A program made the translations under genes and the position numbers. From Flavobacterium gilvum (GTDB lineage: Bacteria > Bacteroidota > Bacteroidia > Flavobacteriales > Flavobacteriaceae): 64,000 nt of DNA. Below are positions 35,469 through 42,098 of this stretch, piece after piece. A model generated the notes under the pieces. The model made no database searches, had not been told where the DNA came from, and was given only the letters and a program-made list of their open reading frames with translations. Numbering within the stretch: the first letter of the stretch is position 1; each line of letters begins with the position of its first letter. Location of the stretch: NCBI RefSeq assembly GCF_001761465.1, contig NZ_CP017479.1, positions 3,596,001-3,660,000 of the forward strand, given 5' to 3'.

Positions 35469-36774
35469 CTAGTGATGCGTTAATTTTTAAAAATATTTCA
35501 TAATTACACTAATACCAACGTATTACATACGTTCTTTGATTTTTTGATTTGAATTGAAAGTTAGCTTTGCAATCTTATTGTTAAGCTATGAATTCAGGGA
35601 AATATGTTTTTGCACAAATTCTAAATTTTATTAATCGTTATGAATTTGAAAAGTCCGTTATAAAATACAATGGCGATTACAGAACTAGAGATTTTAATTG
35701 TTGGAATCAATTTTTACAATTGTTCTTTGGTCAATTAACCTCTAGGAATTCTTTAAGAGATATTTGTACCTGTTTAAAAGCTCATCGAAACAAACTGTAC
35801 CACCTTGGAATTAAGCAATATGTAAATCAATCTACTTTATCAAGAGCTAATGAAAGAAGAGATTACAGAATATTTGAGGATTTTGGATTTTTCTTAATCA
35901 ATCAAGTTAGGCCAAAATACTCAGATGAATCAATTCTGAACATTGATATCGATAACGAGGTATTTGCATTAGATTCTACAACTATATCTCTAAGTTTAAA
36001 ATTGTTTAGTTGGGCTCCTGGAAAATACTCTAGAGGGGCAATTAAAGTCCATACATTACTAGATTTAAGAGGTAGTATTCCGGCTTTTATACTCATCACT
36101 GACGGTAAATACCATGACAGTAACACGCTAGATGTTCTTATTCCAAATCCTGATGCTATTTACATAATGGACAAGGCTTATGTTGACTTTAAAGCTTTAT
36201 ATAGATTTCACGTAAGTGATGCATTTTTTATATCAAGATCAAAAACATCAATGAATTATTCCATTGTTGAGATAAACTATAATATTGACCAGAGTACAGG
36301 ATTGAGAGGAGATAAAACTATAACACTTAATGGATACAAATCCAAAAAACTCTATCCAGAATCATTGAGACTAGTAGAATTTTATGACTTTGAAAGCGAA
36401 ATAGAATTGTCTTTTTTAACCAATAATTTTGAATTAACAGCTCTAGAAATAGCGAATTTATATCGCAATAGATGGCAAATTGAGGTGTTTTTCAAGTGGA
36501 TAAAACAAAATTTGACTATTAAAACTTTATGGGGACATTCCGAAAACGCAGTAAATATTCACATATGGATAGCAATTTCTACATATTTAATAATTGCAAA
36601 AATTAAAAAGGATTTAAAAAGTGATTTATCGATATATGAAATAATACAAATCCTGGGGATATCAGTATTTGACAAAACCCCATTAAGTGAGCTTCTAACA
36701 GATATTCAATCAAATCAAAATGTCAATGAACAGATAAACTTATTTAACAGTTAAATATTAACGCATCAGTACTA
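35469..36774 (+). mobile_element. IS4-family insertion sequence with an 11-bp flanking direct repeat
   Basis: An apparently complete element of about 1.3 kb. The termini share the inverted repeat TGATGCGTTAATnTTT (35473-35488; complement at 36753-36768), and imperfect matching extends a few bases outward. ATTTTAGATTA flanks both sides (35458-35468 and 36775-36785), an 11-bp direct repeat that fits the target duplication of IS4-type elements. The exact outer ends are uncertain by a few bases. The single transposase gene is intact, so the element may be active or recent. It inserted between the carbonic anhydrase gene and the gene at 36886 without breaking either. Confidence 0.85.
35588..36754 (+). 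CDS. IS4-family DDE transposase
   Basis: 388 residues. The DDE triad is visible as D129 in VFALDSTTIS, D195 in YIMDKAYVD and E299 within the IS4 signature Y292-x2-R295-x3-E299-x6-K306. An N-terminal domain (about 1-90) precedes the RNase H-like core. The frame is unbroken and the start ATG lies just inside the left inverted repeat region. It moves the 35469-36774 element by cut and paste (known of the family). Confidence 0.92.
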   Translation: MNSGKYVFAQILNFINRYEFEKSVIKYNGDYRTRDFNCWNQFLQLFFGQLTSRNSLRDICTCLKAHRNKLYHLGIKQYVNQSTLSRANERRDYRIFEDFGFFLINQVRPKYSDESILNIDIDNEVFALDSTTISLSLKLFSWAPGKYSRGAIKVHTLLDLRGSIPAFILITDGKYHDSNTLDVLIPNPDAIYIMDKAYVDFKALYRFHVSDAFFISRSKTSMNYSIVEINYNIDQSTGLRGDKTITLNGYKSKKLYPESLRLVEFYDFESEIELSFLTNNFELTALEIANLYRNRWQIEVFFKWIKQNLTIKTLWGHSENAVNIHIWIAISTYLIIAKIKKDLKSDLSIYEIIQILGISVFDKTPLSELLTDIQSNQNVNEQINLFNS

Positions 36775-36885
36775 ATTTTAGATTATCAAACGATATAGTT
36801 GATAACTAGACAAGAAATCAACTCGTATAGAAATAGTAATTATTCAATCACACCATTTACAAATTAATTATTTTATTACAATGGA

Positions 36886-37317
36886 TTAGTACAAATCCGG
36901 CGTCAAAGTGATTTTAAACAGCTCTTTTTCGTAAATATCTTTGTAGTTATAAATCACCGTTGCATTATTATCTCGAAAGGCTTCAAGACTCGGATTCGTT
37001 TTAGAACTAGACAATATCTCTTTTTCTATGGATTTCTTCAAAGCCAAAACATCAATATTTTCTTTTTGGACACGCACCAATAAGAAGTCATATTGCACTG
37101 TATTATGTGGCAATGTAACAACGCTTTCCATCCTGATATCGTTACTAATCATCACCGGACAAGCCTTATTGTAATTATCAACCATACCGGCAAGTTCATC
37201 TCCAACTGGCTTATAATTGGAATAATAATATTGTGCCCCAAAAGCCAAAGCAATAACAACAACGATTTTGATTATTTTAGGAATATGCTGCTTTTTATTT
37301 ATTTGTTTTCCTTCCAT
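36886..37317 (-). CDS. Small membrane-anchored protein of unknown function
   Basis: 143 residues with a short cytoplasmic N-terminus, one hydrophobic helix (IIKIVVVIALAFGAQYYY, near 15-32) and an outside domain of about 110 residues without a family I know. The domain has a strand pattern (VQYDFLLVRVQ) and an amphipathic segment around KKSIEKEILSSSKTNPSLE. Its start is 2 bp from the stop of the upstream gene (37320), so the two form an operon and may act together. Confidence 0.65.
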   Translation of the reverse strand: MEGKQINKKQHIPKIIKIVVVIALAFGAQYYYSNYKPVGDELAGMVDNYNKACPVMISNDIRMESVVTLPHNTVQYDFLLVRVQKENIDVLALKKSIEKEILSSSKTNPSLEAFRDNNATVIYNYKDIYEKELFKITLTPDLY

Positions 37318-37319
37318 AA

Positions 37320-37796
37320 TTATTTGTGATCAAAGCTTAAAACTTCTTTAAGAATCCATTCTTTATTTTCAAGCAAATAAACATGAGTGAATTTTGCTGT
37401 TCCTGTATAATTGTCTCCTTTGTTGGGTTCTCGGATATAGAAATCATGTATCCCGTTTTGTACAACTCCGTAGAGAACACCATTATCATATAACGGAAAA
37501 ACTTCCAAAGACTCTTTACGAACTTTTCGGATTGGTTTTTTATTTGGGTCCGAACAAAGATTATTTTTGGTGTTTTCCAAAAATTTCTGCTTGTCCTGAA
37601 TGCCGCCTCGGTCATGATAAAACACAAGATCTTTGTGTATCATCTTTTCCATATAAACGTAGTCGCACTGATTAAAACATCGATCAAAAAAAATACTGTC
37701 GTGTTTTTGCAAAGCCAAAAACAATTCGGAGTTTTTGGGTACTTGCGCAAACGCAAAATTGAAGGATACGAAAAGTAAAATCAGTATTTTTTTCAT
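37320..37796 (-). CDS. Exported DUF4440/NTF2-like protein
   Basis: 158 residues from the ATG at 37796. The signal peptide (KKILILLFVSFNFAFAQ, 2-18) fits this start, and a longer in-frame reading to 37847 does not. The body matches the SnoaL/NTF2-like DUF4440 fold, with LALQKHDSIFFDRCFNQCD (near 25-43), the central FYHDRGGIQDKQKFLENTKN and the C-terminal TAKFTHVYLLENKEWILKEV. These domains bind small ligands or act as enzymes with unknown substrates. It pairs with the small membrane protein downstream. Confidence 0.8.
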   Translation of the reverse strand: MKKILILLFVSFNFAFAQVPKNSELFLALQKHDSIFFDRCFNQCDYVYMEKMIHKDLVFYHDRGGIQDKQKFLENTKNNLCSDPNKKPIRKVRKESLEVFPLYDNGVLYGVVQNGIHDFYIREPNKGDNYTGTAKFTHVYLLENKEWILKEVLSFDHK

Positions 37797-37875
37797 GCTT
37801 TGATTTTTTGTTATATTCAGAAAACAATTATCGTTGGCATTTGACACTAAGATAAGTCATATTTTATTCACAAGT

Positions 37876-37986
37876 GCTAGTGCGAGCGTCACGCTCGTGA
37901 ACACAATCTGGATCCACTTTTCTTTATAAATATTTCAATTTTACTAATGTTTACTTTGTGGGCACAAGCGGGACGCTCGCGCTAGC
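37876..37986. repeat. Inverted-repeat element with GC-rich arms
   Basis: GCTAGTGCGAGCGTC (37876-37890) is matched in inverted orientation by GACGCTCGCGCTAGC (37972-37986), 14 of 15 bases. The 111-bp unit stands out by its GC-rich ends in an AT-rich genome. Immediately beyond its right end lies a terminal-inverted-repeat element (37992-38118). Confidence 0.65.
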
Positions 37987-37991
37987 AGAGG

Positions 37992-38118
37992 CAATGTTAT
38001 TAAGTTAAGGAATACTGCTTTATTTACACTCAGATTTCGCAGATTTCCGCAAAAAAAAGTAAAAAAATCTGTCGAATCTGCATGATCTATTTTTATCCCC
38101 CTCAACTTAATGACATTG
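37992..38118. repeat. Terminal-inverted-repeat element, copy A
   Basis: Left end CAATGTTATTAAGTTAAG (37992-38009) and right end CTCAACTTAATGACATTG (38101-38118) are inverted copies with two mismatches in 18. The inside (about 90 bp) holds CAGATTTCGCAGATTTCCGC and its near-complement, unlike the inside of copy B. The element is flanked by CGCTCGCGCTAGCAGAGG (37974-37991) and CGCTCGCGCTAGTAGAAA (38119-38136), a direct repeat matching in 15 of 18. Confidence 0.75.
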
Positions 38119-38260
38119 CGCTCGCGCTAGTAGAAACAAAATTATGTAAAAACCTAATGTCTTTATTACACATTATTCTCTACCTCAAATATAAACAATA
38201 ACTTATACAAAAAACGGAACCTCTTTATTCTACTCAATATTCTAGTAAGCTGCGTGAGGG

Positions 38261-38391
38261 CAATGTCATTAAGTTAAGGATAAAACCATCGTTTTGTCAT
38301 TCCGAGGCACGAGGAATCTCACTAGTGACTCACGTTATGTGTTTTCTCCTTCGTCGAAATGACATAAAAAACGCTTAACTTAATGACATTG
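38261..38391. repeat. Terminal-inverted-repeat element, copy B
   Basis: CAATGTCATTAAGTTAAG (38261-38278) and its perfect complement (38374-38391) bound 131 bp. TGCGTGAGGG lies directly outside both ends (38251-38260 and 38392-38401), a perfect 10-bp direct repeat like a target-site duplication. The inside includes the 22-bp segment also found at 12147-12168. No reading frame of use is present, so any mobility would have to be supplied from elsewhere. Confidence 0.8.
38343..38364. repeat. 22-bp dispersed repeat, copy 2
   Basis: Identical over 22 bases to 12147-12168. Here it lies within terminal-inverted-repeat element copy B. Confidence 0.6.
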
Positions 38392-38440
38392 TGCGTGAGG
38401 GATAGTAGCAAGCTACCAAAGTAGCGCGAATAGCCCGACA
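38392..38440. repeat. Diverged copy of the variable-hairpin repeat family
   Basis: GAGGGATAGTAGC ... GTAGCGCGAATAGCCCGAC resembles the conserved flanks of the elements at 49145-49216 and 61332-61419, with a shortened middle. Element B appears to have inserted at its left edge, since the 10-bp duplication TGCGTGAGGG belongs to it. Confidence 0.45.
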
Positions 38441-38445
38441 GCGTT

Positions 38446-38492
38446 GAGGAAAGGGGCTGTATAAGCGGTTTGCTGAGTAAGCCCCTTTTCTC
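38446..38492. repeat. GC-rich inverted repeat
   Basis: GAGGAAAGGGGCT (38446-38458) pairs with AGCCCCTTTTCTC (about 38480-38492) around a loop of about 21 bases. It ends the repeat patch. It could stop transcription, but no T run follows. Confidence 0.55.
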
Positions 38493-38674
38493 GACGGTGG
38501 CATGCCCAAATAATTTCAAAAATGCTTCCTCTAATTCCTTCTAACAAAAAGAAAAAATACCTCTAAAAAACAGCCTTTTACAACAAGAAAATTTTTTTTA
38601 TTACAAAAATCGCTATATTTGTTAAAAAATTGATTTTTATAGTTTTTTTAATATCTGATTTCAAAAAAAAACTG

Positions 38675-38682
38675 TAATTTTG
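38675..38682 (+). promoter_or_regulatory. Probable -7 box for the arginine leader transcript
   Basis: TAATTTTG matches TAnnTTTG. A weak -33 match, TCTG, lies 17 bp upstream. The predicted start of transcription is at or next to the A of the ATG at 38688, so the leader ORF would be leaderless. Confidence 0.4.
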
Positions 38683-38687
38683 CGCCA

Positions 38688-38768
38688 ATGAAAAAAATAG
38701 AAACATATAACACAGTTATCTCTCGGATAATGACACTTAGGACTTCTCCCGAAGTACGGATGCTATAG
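38688..38768 (+). CDS. Possible arginine leader peptide (26 codons)
   Basis: A short ORF of 26 codons starting ATGAAAAAAATAGAAACATA, with no other gene until the arginine cluster at 39001. It contains three Arg codons at positions 13, 18 and 24 (CGG, AGG, CGG), all of types expected to be rare in this AT-rich genome, and ends Arg-Met-Leu-stop. Two hairpins overlap its end: ACTTC/GAAGT (38742-38755) and CGGA-GCTA/TAGC-TCCG (38757-38779). This is the layout of a translation-sensing attenuator in which ribosomes stall when Arg-tRNA is scarce. No U-rich terminator follows the second hairpin, so the mechanism is open. It could also be a chance ORF. Confidence 0.45.
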   Translation: MKKIETYNTVISRIMTLRTSPEVRML

Positions 38769-38910
38769 TTTAGCCTCCGTTGTGTAATCGTATTATATTA
38801 TTCATTTCTAATTTTTTATCGTTTTGAAATTATTTCCATTCTTATTTGGATTAATACATCCTAAAAAATTTACCAAACAAATATCATCTGCTTGTAGTTC
38901 AATTATTTGG

Positions 38911-38941
38911 ATTGTTCTTTCTTGTATTTGCCCTATATTTG
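38911..38941 (+). promoter_or_regulatory. Promoter of the arginine/proline cluster
   Basis: ATTG (38911-38914), a 19-bp spacer and TATATTTG (38934-38941) match the Bacteroidota promoter with one mismatch. Transcription would start near 38947, about 54 bases before the first gene and downstream of the leader ORF. The cluster would then have two transcripts. Confidence 0.65.
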
Positions 38942-39000
38942 GCATTGCAAAAACGAAGCAAACCAAACTCAATTACGGCACATTTTTTTAATCTATAAAT

Positions 39001-39636
39001 ATGACTCTTGAAATGAACATTTCTATTGTAGTAACTCAGGAAGAACACTATAAGTATGCACAGGAAATATGCGATACAATAGAATCGTCTGCCCTACTGA
39101 GAGGTACTGGAATTGCTAAAAGAACTCCGGAATACATCATTAAAAAGATGGAAAAGGGAGATGCCGTTATTGCGCTCAACAACGGAATTTTTGCCGGTTT
39201 TTGTTATATCGAAAGTTGGCAGCACGGTCAATTTGTGGCACACTCCGGTTTAATCGTTCATCCGGATTACAGAAATTTAGGATTGGCAAAAAAAATTAAA
39301 TCTTTCGTTTTTGATTATTCATTAGAAAAATACCCGAACGCGAAAGTTTTCGGAATTACTACGGGTCTTGCCGTAATGAAAATCAATTCGGAATTGGGAT
39401 ACAAACCGGTTCCTTTCTCTGAATTGACAAATGATCCAAGTTTTTGGAAAGGCTGTCAAACCTGTACCAATTACGAAATCCTAAAAAGCAAAGATTACAA
39501 AATGTGTTTGTGTACCGGTATGCTTTATGATCCAGCCGAAAAACCAAAGGATCCGCCAAAACACCCTTTCAATGTAAGGATTTGGAACCGTTTGAAAGAA
39601 ATTAAGCAAGCTCTTTTCTTAAAAACAAAAAAATAA
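39001..39636 (+). CDS. GNAT-family acyltransferase at the head of the arginine cluster, possible N-acylglutamate synthase
   Basis: 211 residues of the GNAT fold, with motif A in SGLIVHPDYRNLGLAKKIK (near residues 81-99). A Cys-rich stretch, FWKGCQTCTNYEIL (near 148-161) plus MCLCTG (near 168), could bind a metal, though this is not established for the family. It is the first gene of the arginine cluster, 75 bp before argG. Bacteroidota lack classical ArgA, so this protein is the natural candidate for the first step, acylation of glutamate (inference). If the carbamoyltransferase uses succinylated substrate (see 46186), succinyl-CoA may be the donor. Confidence 0.72.
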   Translation: MTLEMNISIVVTQEEHYKYAQEICDTIESSALLRGTGIAKRTPEYIIKKMEKGDAVIALNNGIFAGFCYIESWQHGQFVAHSGLIVHPDYRNLGLAKKIKSFVFDYSLEKYPNAKVFGITTGLAVMKINSELGYKPVPFSELTNDPSFWKGCQTCTNYEILKSKDYKMCLCTGMLYDPAEKPKDPPKHPFNVRIWNRLKEIKQALFLKTKK

Positions 39637-39711
39637 TAAAATCAAATATAAACTGCTAAAAGCTAGTCGTTTTAAAACCAATAGCCTTAGCCCGTAATAG
39701 TTCAAATAAAA

Positions 39712-40905
39712 ATGAAAAAAGTAGTATTAGCATATAGTGGAGGTTTAGACACATCATATTGTCTTAAATATTTAAAAAACGAAAAAGGTTTTGAAGTTCA
39801 CACCGTATTAATCAACACAGGTGGATTTGACGATGCCGAATTGAAAGCTATCGAAGACAGAGCTTATGAACTTGGAAGCGCAAAACATGCGAACCTTACC
39901 ATTTTGGACAAATATTATGACAAAGCCATCAAATACTTGATTTACGGAAATGTGTTGAAAAATAATACGTATCCTTTATCTGTAAGTGCTGAACGTGTTT
40001 TCCAAGCCATCGAAGCTATTAAATATGCTAAATCGGTTGGTGCTACTGCTATCGCTCACGGAAGTACCGGTGCAGGAAACGACCAAATTCGTTTTGACTT
40101 GATTTTCCAAACCATCGCTCCCGAAATCGAAATCATCACCCCTATCCGTGACTTGAAACTTTCAAGACAAGAAGAAGTTGATTATTTGGCCAAAAACGGA
40201 GTGCATTATTCTTGGGAAAAAGCGCAGTACTCTATCAACAAGGGACTTTGGGGAACTTCTGTTGGAGGAAAAGAAACTCTAACTTCTGGAAAACCATTGC
40301 CAAGTGAGGCTTATCCATCCCAGTTGCAAAAAACAGGCGAAGAGAAAGTAACATTGGAATTCAAAAAAGGGGAATTGGTTGCCGTAAATGGAGTTGCCGA
40401 CAAGCCTTCAAACAACATCGTAACGCTTGAAAAATTAGCTAACGCTTATGCAATCGGTAGAGATATTCATGTCGGTGACACGATTATCGGAATCAAAGGA
40501 AGAGTTGGTTTTGAAGCCGCCGCTCCGCTAATTATCATCAAAGCACACCATTTACTGGAGAAACACACTCTTGGAAAATGGCAACAATACTGGAAAGAGC
40601 AACTAGGAAACTGGTACGGAATGCTTTTCCACGAAGGTCAGTTTTTGGACCCGGTAATGCGTAACATCGAAACGTTCCTTGAAGACACTCAAAAAACCGT
40701 GAACGGAACGGTAACTGTTTCTCTGAAACCGTACCACTTCTCACTAGACGGAATTGAGTCTCCGAATGATTTGATGAACACCGGTTTTGGTCAATACGGA
40801 GAAATGAACAACGCCTGGACATCAGACGATGCCAAAGGATTCATCAAAATTTTAGGGAATGCCCAAAACATTTTCTCTTCTGTAAATAAAGAAACTTACG
40901 AGTAA
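39712..40905 (+). CDS. argG: Argininosuccinate synthase
   Basis: 397 residues of typical length. The N-terminal ATP pyrophosphatase loop AYSGGLDTSYCLKYL (7-21) and AHGSTGAGNDQIRFD (near 116-130) are diagnostic. It joins citrulline and aspartate with ATP to give argininosuccinate. Its place as second gene, well before the enzymes that act earlier in the pathway, is seen also in other Bacteroidota clusters. An AT-rich hairpin and a long inverted repeat separate it from argC. Confidence 0.96.
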   Translation: MKKVVLAYSGGLDTSYCLKYLKNEKGFEVHTVLINTGGFDDAELKAIEDRAYELGSAKHANLTILDKYYDKAIKYLIYGNVLKNNTYPLSVSAERVFQAIEAIKYAKSVGATAIAHGSTGAGNDQIRFDLIFQTIAPEIEIITPIRDLKLSRQEEVDYLAKNGVHYSWEKAQYSINKGLWGTSVGGKETLTSGKPLPSEAYPSQLQKTGEEKVTLEFKKGELVAVNGVADKPSNNIVTLEKLANAYAIGRDIHVGDTIIGIKGRVGFEAAAPLIIIKAHHLLEKHTLGKWQQYWKEQLGNWYGMLFHEGQFLDPVMRNIETFLEDTQKTVNGTVTVSLKPYHFSLDGIESPNDLMNTGFGQYGEMNNAWTSDDAKGFIKILGNAQNIFSSVNKETYE

Positions 40906-40916
40906 TACATCAAAAT

Positions 40917-40946
40917 AAAAAAGCTTTCAAAAAAAGCTTTTTTATC
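40917..40946 (+). terminator. Weak hairpin behind argG
   Basis: AAAAAAGC and GCTTTTTT can pair around TTTCAAAAAAA, followed by a few T. It is a weak intra-cluster terminator or attenuator between argG and argC. Confidence 0.4.
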
Positions 40947-40954
40947 ATTTTTAA

Positions 40955-41008
40955 ACCATTAAGACATTAAGTTTCATTAAGCTTAATTTACCTTAATATC
41001 TTAATGGT
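40955..41008. repeat. Inverted repeat in the argG-argC spacer
   Basis: ACCATTAAGACATTAAG (40955-40971) and CTTAATATCTTAATGGT (40992-41008) are inverted copies with one mismatch in 17. The hairpin ends 29 bases before the argC start and could influence argC mRNA stability. Confidence 0.75.
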
Positions 41009-41037
41009 AAAATTAAAATGTTTTAAAAATAAAAATT

Positions 41038-42015
41038 ATGATTAATGTTGGAATAATAGGTGGTTCAGGTTATACGGCGGGAGAGCTCATCAGAATTTTG
41101 ATGAATCATCCCAACGCAAAACTCGATTTTGTGTACAGCACCACCAATGCCGGAAAACAACTTCATATAGCGCACCAAGACTTGTTGGGCGAAATTGATT
41201 TTACTTTTACCGATAAAGTAAATCCTGAAGTAAACGTCGTTTTCTTGTGTTTGGGACATGGAAAATCAAAATCGTTTTTGACTGAACACCAATTTGCAAG
41301 CCATACCAAAATCATTGATTTAGGAAATGATTTCAGATTGCATAAAGATGAAGTTTTTGACGGTAAAAAATTCATTTACGGCTTACCTGAATTGAACAAA
41401 ACTGAAATCAAAAAAGCGCAATTCATCGCAAATCCAGGGTGTTTTGCAACAGCTATTCAATTGGCTTTATTGCCTTTGGCGGAAGCCAAATTACTGAATG
41501 ACGACGTACATATCAACGCTACAACCGGAAGCACCGGAGCTGGAGTAAGCCTTTCGGAAACCTCACATTTCAGTTGGAGAAATAATAATTTTTCACATTA
41601 TAAAGCTTTTGAACACCAACATTTGGGCGAAATATCGGAAAGCTTACATCAATTACAATCTGATTTCAAAAACGAATTGCTTTTCATTCCGAACAGAGGA
41701 GATTTCCCAAGAGGAATTTTTGCGACTTTGTACACAAAATCAGAAGATAGTTGGGAAGAATTGGTTGCCAAATACGAAGCATTTTATAAAAACCAACCAT
41801 TTGTAACCGTTACCACGACCAATATCAATATGAAACAAGTGGTGCAAACCAACAAATGTATTATTAGTTTAATGAAAAAAGGAAACCGGATTTTGATTAC
41901 TTCGGTGATCGATAATTTAGTCAAAGGCGCCTCTGGTCAAGCCATTCAAAACATGAATTTGATGTTTGGTCTTGAAGAAACCACAGGATTGCATTTGAAA
42001 CCAAGCGGATTCTAG
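41038..42015 (+). CDS. argC: N-acyl-gamma-glutamyl-phosphate reductase
   Basis: 325 residues. The NAD(P)-binding start NVGIIGGSGYTAGELIRIL (3-21) and the active-site Cys C135 in FIANPGCFATAIQLAL are intact. It reduces the N-acylated glutamyl phosphate to the semialdehyde, the third step of arginine synthesis. The enzyme family normally uses acetyl-glutamyl-phosphate; the neighbouring ArgF' suggests the succinyl form here (inference). Confidence 0.95.
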   Translation: MINVGIIGGSGYTAGELIRILMNHPNAKLDFVYSTTNAGKQLHIAHQDLLGEIDFTFTDKVNPEVNVVFLCLGHGKSKSFLTEHQFASHTKIIDLGNDFRLHKDEVFDGKKFIYGLPELNKTEIKKAQFIANPGCFATAIQLALLPLAEAKLLNDDVHINATTGSTGAGVSLSETSHFSWRNNNFSHYKAFEHQHLGEISESLHQLQSDFKNELLFIPNRGDFPRGIFATLYTKSEDSWEELVAKYEAFYKNQPFVTVTTTNINMKQVVQTNKCIISLMKKGNRILITSVIDNLVKGASGQAIQNMNLMFGLEETTGLHLKPSGF

Positions 42016-42024
42016 AAAAAAATT

Positions 42025-42073
42025 GTTTCAGGTTTAAAGTTTCAAGTTACCCACCGAACTTAAAACCTGAAAC
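42025..42073. repeat. Inverted repeat in the argC-argD spacer
   Basis: GTTTCAGGTTT (42025-42035) pairs with AAACCTGAAAC (42063-42073) across a 27-base loop. The block ends 25 bases before the argD ATG. It differs in sequence from the hairpins in the other spacers of the cluster. Confidence 0.7.
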
Positions 42074-42098
42074 ATTAAACTTTAAACAAAAAATTAAA

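Noticed and set aside
38322..38519. A 65-residue minus-strand open frame over the repeat patch
   Set aside because: It lies within TIR element B, a diverged repeat and a GC-rich hairpin; its translation follows from repeat sequence.
38824..38991. A 55-codon plus-strand frame starting with TTG between the leader ORF and the arginine cluster, with a hydrophobic middle
   Set aside because: It has a weak start, it spans the promoter at 38911-38941, and there is no ribosome binding signal. It could be a small membrane peptide, but I cannot support it.
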